Shown here: positions 25,247 through 37,200 of the stretch, one piece after another
How the letters are laid out: every line of letters starts with the position of its first letter
Position numbering within the stretch: the stretch's first letter is position 1
DNA from: Rhodocyclaceae bacterium
Lineage (GTDB): Bacteria; Pseudomonadota; Gammaproteobacteria; Burkholderiales; Rhodocyclaceae
DNA length: 38,608 nt
Reading direction: 5' to 3'
NCBI GenBank assembly: GCA_030824275.1
Contig: JAVBXY010000013.1
Location: 1-38,608, forward strand
Program-made: the position numbers and the translations under genes
The notes under the pieces: model-generated
The model's input: the letters and a program-made list of their open reading frames with translations, nothing else
Told to the model about the DNA's origin: nothing
Database searches by the model: none

Positions 25247-28200
25247 TTACTGCCAGTTGACGGCGAGAACCGGGGCGAGCGCGCTCTGATAGGCCGGCGG
25301 CAGCGTAGTCTCGCCAGCAGCAGGCGGGGCGAAGGCGGCCATGGCCTGGACGAGGTTCTCGACCTGGGTGTCGAGCAGTACTTTGCCGTCGGCAGTCTTG
25401 AACTGTTCGACGTGGTAGTCGCTGCCCAGATACCAGTTCTGCACCGTCAGCTTGTCCGTGGTGCCGATGACGCTCAGCTCCAGATTGTTGCCGACATGCC
25501 GCAGCCATATCTGTTCCGTGCCGATGCCGGCGAGGAATTCGGCCACGTCGGTATTGCCCGTCGTGGCGTCGTTCTCTTGCACGGTATCGGCGCCGTAGCC
25601 CAGGCCGAAGCGGTAGATGTCGTCGCCGAGTCCGCCGATCAGGGTATCGACGCCCGCCTTGCCGTCCAGTGCGTCCTGACCATCGCCGCCGCTCAGGACA
25701 TTGACGCCCGCATTGCCGGTGAGCGCGTTGTCCAAGGCATTGCCGGTGCCGTTGCGGCTGGCGGTGCCGGTCAGGATCAGGTTCTCGACGTTCTCGCCGA
25801 GGGTGAGAGTGATGGAGGAATTGACGGTGTCGATGCCTTCGTCGGCGGCTTCGGTGACGATGTCGCCAATGCTGTCGACCGTGTAGCTGTCGTCGCCCGC
25901 GCCACCGATCAAGGTGTCCGCGCCAGCACCACCATTCAGGCTGTCACTGCCGTCGCCACCGAGCAGGGTGTCATTGGCCGATCCACCGATCAGGCTATCG
26001 TTACCGCCAAGGCCGGAGAGGACATTGGCGGCGGCGTTGCCGGTGAGGACGTTGTCCAGCGCGTTGCCGGTGCCGTCAATGGCGGCGGTGCCGGTCAGGG
26101 TGAGATTCTCGACATTGTCGGCCAGGGTGTAGGTGATGGCGGCATTGACGAGGTCGATGCCTTCGTTGGCGGCTTCGACGACGGTATCGCCGGCATCATC
26201 CACCGTGTAGCTGTCGTTGCCCAGGCCACCAATGAGGGTGTCGGCGCCGAGACCGCCATTGAGGGCGTTGTTGGCGCTGTTGCCGGTCAGTGTGTTGTTC
26301 AGCGCGTTGCCGGTGCCGCTGATGGCGGAGGCGCCGGTGAGGATGAGCTTCTCCAGATTGGCGCCCAGCGTGTAGGTGAAGGACGCACGAACCGTGTCCT
26401 CGCCTTCGCCGTCGTTCTCGATCACCTGGTCGGCGGCTTGGGCGACGACGTAGGTATCGTCGCCGGTGCCGCCGATCAGAACGTCATTACCGGAACCGCC
26501 GTCGAGCCAGTCGCTCCCATCGCCCCCCGCGAGGGTGTTGATGCCGCTGTTACCGATGAGGATGTTGCCCTGGCCGTTACCGATGCCGTCGATGGCGGCG
26601 GTACCGGTCAGGGTGAGGTTCTCTACGTTGGCCGAGAGAGTATGGGTCACGGAGGACTTGACCAGGTCGATGCCTTCGTCGGCGGCTTCGATCACGGTGT
26701 CGCCCAGGTTGTCGAGAAGGTAGGTGTCGTCGCCGAGGCCACCAATCAATGTGTCGGCACCGGCCTTGCCGTCCAGGGTATCGCTGCCGCCGGCACCGGC
26801 GAGGGTGTTGATGCCGGCATTGCCGGTGAGCAGGTTGTCCTGATCATTGCCAGTGCCGTCGAGGTCGGCAATACCGCTGAGGGTCAGGCGCTCGATGTAG
26901 GCCGAGATGGTGTAGCTGACAGAACTATTGACTATGTCGAGCCCTTCGCCGGCCAGTTCGGTGAGGATGTCGCCGATGTCGTCGACGGTGTAGGTGTCGT
27001 CACCGGCGCCGCCGAGCATGCTGTCGGCGCCCAGACCGCCGATCAGCACGTCATTGCCGTCGCCGCCCAGCAGGGTGTCGCTGGCGGTGCCACCGGTCAG
27101 GCTGTCATTACCGCCGAGACCGGAGAGCACATTCGATGCAGCATTGCCGACGATGACGTTGTTCAGCGCATTGCCGGTGCCGTCGATGGCCGCAGCGCCC
27201 GAGAGGGTGAGGTTCTCGACATTGTCGGCAAGGGTGTGGCTGGCGGTGGCGATCACCCGGTCGGTGCCCTCCCCGGCCAGTTCGACGATGCTGTCGCCGG
27301 CATCATCGACGTAGTAGGTGTCGTTGCCGGTGCCGCCGATCAGCGTATCGGCGCCGAGGCCACCATTGAGGGTGTCGGTGCCGTCGCCGCCCAGCAGGGT
27401 GTCGCTGGCAGCGCCCCCGGTGATGCTGTCATTACCGCCCAAACCGGAAAGGACGTTCGAAGCGCCGTTGCCGACGATGACGTTGTTAAGTTCGTTGCCA
27501 GTGCCGTAGATGGCGTCGGTGCCGGTGAGGGTGAGGTTCTCCAGTGTGTCGTCCAGCGTGTAGCTGATGGTGGAAATGACCCGGTCCGTCCCCTCGCCCG
27601 CCAGTTCGATCACGGTGTCGCCGAGGTCGTCGACGTAGTAGGTGTCGTTATCGAGGCCACCCGTCATGAGGTCGGCACCCGTGCCACCGTTCAGGGTGTC
27701 GGCACCGACACCGCCCTCCAGTACGTCGTCACCGTCGCCCGCACTCAGACTGTCATTGCCATCGCCACCCAGCAGGGTGTCGCTGGCAGTGCCTCCGCTC
27801 AGGCTATCGTTGCCGCCGAGGCCGGAAAGCACGTTCGATGCGCCGTTGCCGACGATGACGTTGTTGAGTTCGTTGCCAGTGCCGTCGATGGCATCGGTGC
27901 CGGTGAGGGTCAGGTTCTCGAGGTTGTCGCCAAGGGTGTAGCTGATGGTGGAGATGACCCGGTCGGCACCCTCGCCGGCCAGTTCGGTGACGGTGTCGCC
28001 TAGGTCGTCGACGTAGTAGGTATCGTTGTCGGCGCCACCGGTCATGAGGTCGGCTCCCGCGCCGCCATTCAAGGTGTCGGCACCGGCGCCACCGGCCAGA
28101 ACGTCGTTGCCATTACCGGCGACGAGACTGTCGATGCCGGCGCCGCCGTCCAGCACGTCATCGCCGTCGCCGGCGTTTAGGCTGTCATTGCCGTCGCCAC

Positions 28201-31200
28201 CGAGCAAGGTGTCGCTGGCGGCACCACCGGTCAGGGCGTCATTGCCGCCGAGGCCGGCGAGGACGTTGGCGGCGCCGTTGCCGACGATGGCGTTGTTCAG
28301 CTCGTTGCCGGTGCCGTCGATGGCGTCGATGCCAGTGAGGGTCAGGTTCTCCAGGTTGTCGCCAAGAGTGTAGCTGACGGTGGAAATGACCCGATCCGTA
28401 CCCTCGCCCGCCAGTTCGATGACGATGTCGCCGGCATTGTCGACGTAGTAGCTGTCATTGCCGAGAGCGCCGGTCAGGGTGTCGGCGCCCAGTCCGCCAT
28501 TGAGGACGTTGCCGCCCGCGTTGCCGGCCAGGACATTGTCCAGGTTGTTGCCGGTGCCGCTGGTATTGGCGATGCCGGTAAGGACGAGGTTCTCGACGTT
28601 GGCGGCTAGGGTGTGAGAAATGCTCACCTGGACAGTGTCGATGCCTTCGCCCGCCAGTTCGACGACCATATCGCCGGTGTTGTCCACGATATAAACGTCG
28701 TCGCCACCAGCGCCCGTCATGCGGTCACGACCCACGCCGCCATCGAGCGTATCGTCGCCACCGCCGCCTAGCAGCGTGTCGTTACCGGTCGTTCCCGTCA
28801 AGCTCATTCCGGGAATGGCATTCGCAGTCAGGATGAAGGTCTGGCTTGCAGTTGCGCCCGAGGTGTCGGTGGCGGTGATGACAAGCTGAATCGCGCCCAC
28901 GTCACTCCGAGCCGGGGTGCCGCTGAGTTGCCCTGTGGCCGGGTCAAAGGACAGCCAGTCTGGCAGGGGCTGTCCGTCCGCCAGTGTGGCCGACAGGATC
29001 AGGCTGTCGCCCACATCGGCGTCGACAAAGGTATCGGCAGGAATGGTGACGCTAAAGAGTGTGGCTTCGGTGGCGGACTGATCACCAATCGGACTAACAA
29101 CAACTGGCGCACTATTCCGTACTAGGTATTCAAGCTGAAAATCCTCTAGCCAACTACCATCCTGAAATCGAACGACCTCAAGGTGATGATCTGGCCCAAG
29201 AAACCAATCTTGAACACGCACGCTTCCTCCATCTGATATATCTAGAAGGAGGTCATTGCCAGTCTTTCGAACATTGACTTCGTCATAGCGCACACCCAAT
29301 GAGAGTGTATCTAGGCCTTGGCTATCGTTGATGAAATCGTTCCCATCGCCGCGCCCATATTCGTACTGGTCGTTGCCATGCCCTCCAAGAAGAATGTCAT
29401 CACCCTTATAGCCTAGGAGACGATCATTCCCAGCCAAACCTATCAAGGTATCAAAACTATTTGATCCAAGTAATACGTCATTACCTTCGGTCGCCGGCTG
29501 TAGTGGAAGCCTCGCCCCAATTGCTGCATCGTCCCAAATAGTGCCGTCCACAAACTCAACAGCCTGGATACTGCTGGGACCGCTATCGCTGAAATAGTTG
29601 CGAATCCTTAACTTGTCGTCAGTGCCACGGATGATCAGCCTCAATTCATCCTCCGCCCGCTCTACCTCAATATCATCAGGTGATATCCCATCCAAAAACC
29701 TCACGATATCGCGCTTGTTTTTTTCCCCTCCCCATTCTTCAATCTGATCTACCCCATATCCGCGGCCAAACACATAGGCGTCATTACCCGCACCACCATT
29801 CAAGTAGTCATAGCCCTGACCACCATCTAGGACATCGTCGCCTCCGTATCCGGACAACTCGTCATCATCCCCCAAGCCAATCAAAACATCTCCAGTGGCT
29901 GTCCCGTCGATTACATCCTCGTCCTCGCTTCCTTCCTCGACAGGCAACATGCCACTAACCGTTAGCTCGTCCCACACGGTGCCATCGGCAAATTCGATGG
30001 CTTGGATATTTCCAGCTCCATCGCTCGCCTCTCCAACAAAATAGTTCGGAATCCTCAGGATATCGCCGGTATCCAGAATTGCCAGTATCAGTTCATGACC
30101 ATTTCGAGAAACTTCGATGTCATCCGGCACCAAATCATTCAGCCGAACCACATCGCGCTTTGTCGCCACTCCTCCATCTCCACCTATTTCGTCGTTACCG
30201 TACCCTCGACCAAATACATAGACATCATTCCCCGCTCCGCCGAGAAGATAGTCATCCCCCGCACCGCCATCCAGTACATCGTCTCCACCATAACCGTACA
30301 ACTCGTCGCCCCCCCCCAGCCCAGTCAGAACGTCTCCTGCGGCTGTTCCGCCGATTACATCCTCATCCTCGCTTCCCTCCTCTACGGACAACATGCCACT
30401 AACCGTTAGCTCGTCCCACACCGTGCCATCGGAAAATTCGATGGACTGAATACTTCCAGCTCCATCCCACGTCTCTGCAACAAAATAGTTCCGAATCGTC
30501 AGGCTCTCATCAGTATCTCGTATCGTCAGTACCAATCCGTACCCGCTTCGAGAAACTTCGACGTCATTCGGCATTACATCATCCAGCATTCGAATGACAT
30601 CGAATTTGGCCGGCGAGTCGTTCCATTCTTCAATTTCGTCTTGACCATACCCACGGCCAAATAGATATACGTCATTACCTAGGCCCCCATACAGTTGGTC
30701 GGCTCCCGCACCTCCATCAAGCGTGTCGTTGCCACCAGAGCCTTCCAGCGTGTCATCGCCCCCTAGACCATACAGATGCCCACTAAAAGGCGAGGCAACG
30801 TAGTCCGCCTCATCTGTCCCCAGAATTAAAGCCGCAGTTCGGGAAAAAATTTCGCTGAGGCCCCATTCCGTACCATCAGCAAACTCAATCGCTTCCACCC
30901 GGTACTCCCGAGCCTCCTCAGGGTTCCCGAAGAATCCACGCACGGTCAAGCTATCCTCGGTCGAAGCTATGGAAATCCGCAAATCACTTCCCAGGCGCGC
31001 CAGTTGCACGTCATCTGTCAAGATATCCGCACTCATTTTTACGATATCGCGCTTGCCTAGTCGAATATCCCTGCTATCGATCACATCTTGACCTGCGCCT
31101 GGACCGAACACATAGACGTCGTTGCCACCACCACCATTCAACCTATCGTTTCCGGCTCCGCCATCCAGGACATCCCGACCATCGCCACCGAAAAGATAAT

Positions 31201-34200
31201 CATCCCCATCAACTCCTAAAATCATATCCGCAGCGCCGGAACCATACAGTTCATCACCCGCCGCTGTCCCGACAATCGGCGCGATGTGCTGCGCCATCGT
31301 AGCGAAATTCCAAACAGTGCCATCGGAAAACTCGATCAACTGAATTGGTGATGTATCGTTCCCATAGAAGTAGCCTGAAATGGTCAACCTGTCTCCGGTA
31401 TCCCTGATGACAAGTTCCAGATCGCCATCCCCGACAGGTGAAACATCGATATCGCCCGGAGAAACGTCCTCGGCAAAGCGCACTACATTGTTCGCATCGA
31501 CAGAAATCCCGCTCTCGATAACGGTATCGTGACCGTATCCACGACCAAATAGATAGGTGTCGTTTCCAGATCCGCCATATAGGGAATCATCCCCTCCCCG
31601 ACCATCCATCACATCACCAAGATCCAGCCCAAACAGGCTTTCGCCCTCATCGGTGCCAATGGGCCGAGCAAACGAGACCAGGTCGGCCATGTTCCAAACA
31701 GTCCCATCGAAGAATCTAACTTCCTCAATACTGGGGGCAAAGATCATTCCGGCACCTTCCGCTTCAACCAGCGTCCCCGGCTCCGACTCACCCAAACCAC
31801 GGATATCAATCCGTCCGCTTCCGTCCCCCAGAACCAGGCTCAGATTGTCTTGTCCGGCAATGCCACGGTAGACGGCAACCGATGCCGAATCTATCCCCTC
31901 ACCAAGCACCAAAACATCGCGCTCGTCGCTACTGGCAAACCGTGATTCACGAATTACATCGCGCCCATCGCCCAAGCTATAGCGATACTGGTCGCCTCCA
32001 GCCCCACCAGACAAATAATCATCGCCCGCCCCCCCTTCGATGGCATCAACTCCGCCATAGCCGTACAGGCTATCGCTACCGCCCAACCCAAACAGGGGTT
32101 CCCCGATGTTGGTTCCCCATAGTTCATCATCAGCCTCAGTTCCATTCGGTACAAACAACTTTTCGCTGATCACCGCATCGTCCCAAACAGAGCCGTCGGC
32201 AAACTCGATCCTTTGAATACTGCCCAGGCCGGCATTGGCGAAGTAGTTCCAAATTGATAATTGATCATTGGTTCCTGAAATTTTCAATTCCAGGGTCTCG
32301 CCGAATCGGGACACATCAATATCCGATGGCGCCAAACCTTCCAGAAATCGCACTACGTTGACGTCTGAATCGAGGCGCCCCCACTCGCTGATTCCATCGC
32401 TGCCATACCCTCTCCCGAACAGGTATGTATCACTACCGGAGAAGCCGCTTAGATAGTCATTCCCAGCACCGCCATCCAGAGTGTCCGCGCCCGCCTCACC
32501 ATAAATCGTATCGTTGCCGGCCCAACCCTCGAGTGCGTCATCTCCATCTTGGCCATAGAACTGATCACTGCCCCCCTGACCAGCAATCACATCTCCACCA
32601 TTGGTCCCCACCAGCACGTCATTCCCTTCCATCGTCCCGGGAATCCTCGCCAGAAGGTCAGCCCATTCCCATTCCGTGCCATCCCCGAACACGACACGTT
32701 CGATCTTGTTGACGTCTCCGTTGAACCAGTTCGACAGCGTCAGACGATCCGCTCCACCGTTCAGACTCAGGTAGAGGTTGGATTGATCCCGCGTCACCCT
32801 CACTCGCTCGGCCATCACCCCTGCTGCCAACTGCACCGTGTCGAAGTTCCCTTCGGTCACGTCGTAGTCATGGATCGAGTCATAACCAGAACCCGGACCG
32901 AATAGGTATGTGTCGTTGCCCGCTCCGCCATTCAGAGAGTCGTTCCCGGCACCTCCGTCGAGCGTGTCGTCTCCGCCTTGACCATAGAGATAGTCATTTC
33001 CCCCAAGGCCAACAATCACGTCTCCACCGTTCGCCCCCACTAGCACATCGCTCCCGTCGGTCGCTACGGAAATATCCTCCACCTCCCATTCCGTGCCATC
33101 CCCGAATACGACACGCTCAATCTTGTTGGCATCTCCGCTGAACCAGTTCGACAGTGTCAGGCGATCCATTCCGCCATTCAGGCTCAGGTAGAGATTGGAC
33201 AGATCCCGCGTCACCGTCACTTGCTCTGCCGTTACCCCCTCCGCCAGCTGCACCGTGTCGAGGTTCCCTTCGGTCACGTCGTAGTCATAGATTGAGTCAT
33301 GACCAGAACCTGGACCGAATAGGTAGGTATCGTTACCCTCTCCGCCATTCAGAGAGTCGTTCCCGGCACCTCCGTCCAAAGTGTCCGCGCCCTCCTCGCC
33401 ATAAAGCATATCGAACCAGGCTCCGCCTTCGAGTATGTCGTCTCCACCTTGACCATAAAGCTGATCGTTGCCTCCCAGACCGACAATCACGTCTCCACCG
33501 ACCGTCCCCACCAGCACGTCATCGCCTTCAGTCGCCCCGGCAAGTTGTGCCAGTAGATCAGCCTCTGTCCAAGTCGTGCCATCGGCGAATATCACTTTCT
33601 CTACCTTGTATCGCTCCCCGCTGAACCAGTTCGACAGCGTCAGACGATCCGTTCCATCATTAAGGCTCAGGTAGAGAGTGGATAGATTCCGCGTCACTGT
33701 CACTTGATCCGGCGTCACTCCGTCAGCCAACCGCACCGCATCTATGTTTCCAGCCGTGGCGTCATAGTCATTGATCGTGTCTTGCCCAGAACCCGGACCG
33801 AACAGATAAGTGTCATTGCCCGTTCCACCATATAGAGAGTCGTTACCGGTCCCGCCATCAAGAAGATCATTTCCCGCATTGCCGGAAAGCGCATCACCTC
33901 CTCCGCCCCCGACAAGAACGTCATCCGTGTAGTACCCGGAGATGACATCACTACCGTCAGTGCCAACAAGCGACAAGCCAGCCACGTCGGCGTAACCCCA
34001 CGATGTTCCATCGGAAAACCTGATGGCCTCGACTCCTGAGCCCACCCCATAAAAATAGTTGTCTATTGTCAGCTGGTCATTCGTTCCATTGATGGACAGC
34101 ACCAGATTATTGCCGTCGCGAGCAATGTCGATGTCGCCCGGTTGAATGCCTACCCCGAACTCCACGACATCATGCTTCCCCTCTGATGCATCCCAGCCGG

Positions 34201-37200
34201 AAATGGTGTCCTGTCCGTCACCTAGAGCAAATAGGAAGGTGTCACTTCCCCTGCCGCCATTGAGCACGTCATTTCCTTCGCCACCGGAAAGCGTGTCGTT
34301 TCCGTCATCCCCACGGAGGTCGTCGCTACCGGCCAGCCCCGCGAGGAAATCGTCGCCATCGCGACCAAAGATGACGTCATTCCCCGAAGTGGCCGAAATG
34401 ACGATGCGGGCATCGATATCCGCCAGGCTCCATTCGCTGCCATTGTCGAACACCACTCGTTCAATGCGCGGCCTCTCACCGCCGCCAAACCAGGATTGGA
34501 CCGTCAGGCGATCCGTGCCGCCGTTGAGGCTGAAATACAGATGAGACTCGTCGCGAGTGACCGTTACATCTTCCGGAGCGATTCCCGGTCCCATTCGAAC
34601 GACATCTACATACCCACTGGAGGCACCCGTGCCATTGCTCTCGGTGATCGAATCGAATCCCGATCCGGCGCCAAAGAGATAGGAATCGCTGCCGATACCA
34701 CCACTAAGTACATCGTTGCCAGCACCGCCTTCGAGCATATCGTCCCCAGCCGCACCCTCCAATAGATCATTCCCGCTTCCTCCGATCAGCGAATCGTTTC
34801 CGCCGAAACCAAATAGTTGATCGTTCCCGCCTTTCCCGTCGATGACATCACCCGCCTCAGTACCCCAAAAGCTGTCATCGCCGTTGGTGCCACCGGGCAT
34901 CACAATGCGCGCCTCGATCTCGATCACGTCCCAGGTCGTGCCATCCGCGAAAACGACACGCTCCACCTTGTGCTGATCGCCATTGAACCAGTTCGATAAT
35001 GCCAACTGGTCATCTCCGCCGTTCAGACGCAGATGAAGGGCGTTGCCGTCCCGCGCCACCGTCACGTCCTCGGGCGATACGCCATCAACCATTCTGACCG
35101 TATCAATGTGTCCGACCGTTGCATCCCCGTCGGACACAGTGTCTTTGCCAAAACCAAAGCCAAAAACATAGGTATCGCTGCCCGCGCCGCCCGACAGGTA
35201 GTCGGTGCCAGAACCGCCGGTCAACATGTCGTCGCCATCGCCTCCGAACAAGGAATCATTGCCGACGCCACCGTCGAGGGTATCGTTCCCACCGTAGGCC
35301 TGAATTTCGTCATCTCCAGCCAACCCGGAGATGACATTGTCTGTATTGTTTCCATACAGCCAGTCGCTGAAATCGGTGCCGGACGGCAAAACCAATCGCC
35401 CCACCATGTCATCGATTGTCCAATTCGTGCCGTCGCCAAAGATCACCTGCTCCACACGGTAAGCACCATTGGAGAAAAAATGGTTCGACAGCGTGAGCCT
35501 GTCTGCTCCTCCCGCCAGGTTGAGGTACAAGTTGTAGCGATCCCTCGTGATCGTCACCTCATCAGGAGCGACGCCATCCGCGATCCTGATCGTATCGACG
35601 TTTCCGGAAGTGCTGTCGAAATCGCTGATGACATCCTGGCCGGCCCCTGGACCAAACAGGTAAGTGTCATTTCCGGTACCGCCGTCAAGGGAGTCGAAGC
35701 CCGCGCCACCAACCAGCGTATCGGCCCCCCCATATCCATAGAGGGAATCATTACCGCCCTTTCCGTCAAGAACATTGTCAGCGTCAGTGCCAAACAGCGA
35801 ATCCGAGCCTTCTGTCCCGGACGTAACGGAAATGCGATTGATCAGGTCGCTGACACTCCACTCAGTACCATCACCAAACACGACTCGCTCGACCTTGTAC
35901 GCCTCCCCGGAAAACCAGGAATGCAAGGTCAGGCGATCCGCGCCATTCCCCAGGTTCAAGTACAAATCGGTCCAGTTCCGCGTCACGCTCACATCATCGG
36001 GAGTGATGCCATCGGCCAAACGTACCGTATCGATGTTGCCTGCCGTTGTGTCATTCTCGTAAATCGAGTCCTGACCAGAACCGAAATCGAAAAGGTAAGT
36101 ATCGTTGCCAATACTCCCGTAAAGAACATCGCTACCGACGCCACCGTCCAGCCTGTCGTCTCCCGCTCCACCGTAAAGATTGTCGGCGCCATCGCCACCG
36201 TTCAAGACATCGTTTCCACCGATGCCTTGAACGGTGTCGTTCCCGCCAAAGCCATCGATCGTATTGTTTTCCTCGTCGCCGATGATTGAATCATTGCCCG
36301 ATGTACCGAGTGCAATGACCACGCGACTGCCAAGTTCCGCCGCACTCCAAACGGTGCCATCCGAAAAGGCCACCTGTTCGATCCGGTAAGCATTGCCCAC
36401 GAACCAATTGACCAACGTGAGTTGATCCGCTCCGTTGTTCAGACTTATGTATAGATCAGTCGTGCCTCGCGTCACTGTCACGTCGCTGGGGGAAACGCCA
36501 GGCGCCATGCTCACCATGTCGATGTGATCAGCGCTTTCGTCGTAGTCGATAACCACATCCCTTCCGTAACCCAGTCCGAAGACATAGGTATCGCTGCCAA
36601 CTTCACCCCGCAAAGTATCCTGCCCCGTGCCGCCATCCAGCACATCGCCTCCATCCCCTCCCCGGAGCTGGTCGTTTCCGCCAAGACCGGTGATGACGTT
36701 CGCCGCGTCGGTACCCACGATGATGTCGTCCGCATCCGTTCCCGGCGAAACGGCCAACCGCCCCAACATATCAGCCGGGCTCCATACCGCCCCATCGGAA
36801 AAAACGACCTGTTCGATCCGGTAGCCATCACCATAGAACCAATTTTTCAAGGTCAGGCGATCCGCACCGCCGTTCAAACTGAGGTAGAGGTTGTACTCGT
36901 CCCGAGTCACCGTCACATCCTCAGGTAAAACGCCTGCCGCAAACGCCACCGTATCCACATCCCCCGACGACAATCCGTACTCGGATATCACGTCCTGTCC
37001 ATGGCCTGAGCCAAAAACATAGGTGTCGCTCCCGGAACCTCCATTCAGGGCATCCGCGCCGGCCCCGCCATTCAGTACGTCATCGCCATCAGCGCCATTC
37101 AGTGTGTCGTTGCCGCCGTTGCCCAGCAGCGTGTCGGCACCACCATAGCCGTCCAAGACATCGTTCCCTCCCAGGCCATCGATTAGATTGTTTGCCACAT

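Noticed and set aside
25097..28003. A 968-residue open frame on the plus strand, antisense to the RTX gene and rich in Val, Ala, Gly and Asp.
   Set aside because: It is a by-product of the GC-rich, codon-phased RTX repeats. The opposite strand encodes clear RTX modules, and the antisense product shows only the mirror of that repeat.
28815..29115. A gene boundary or fusion of two genes at the change of repeat type.
   Set aside because: The frame is continuous and an intact Ig/cadherin-like domain bridges the two repeat zones, a normal layout for large surface proteins.
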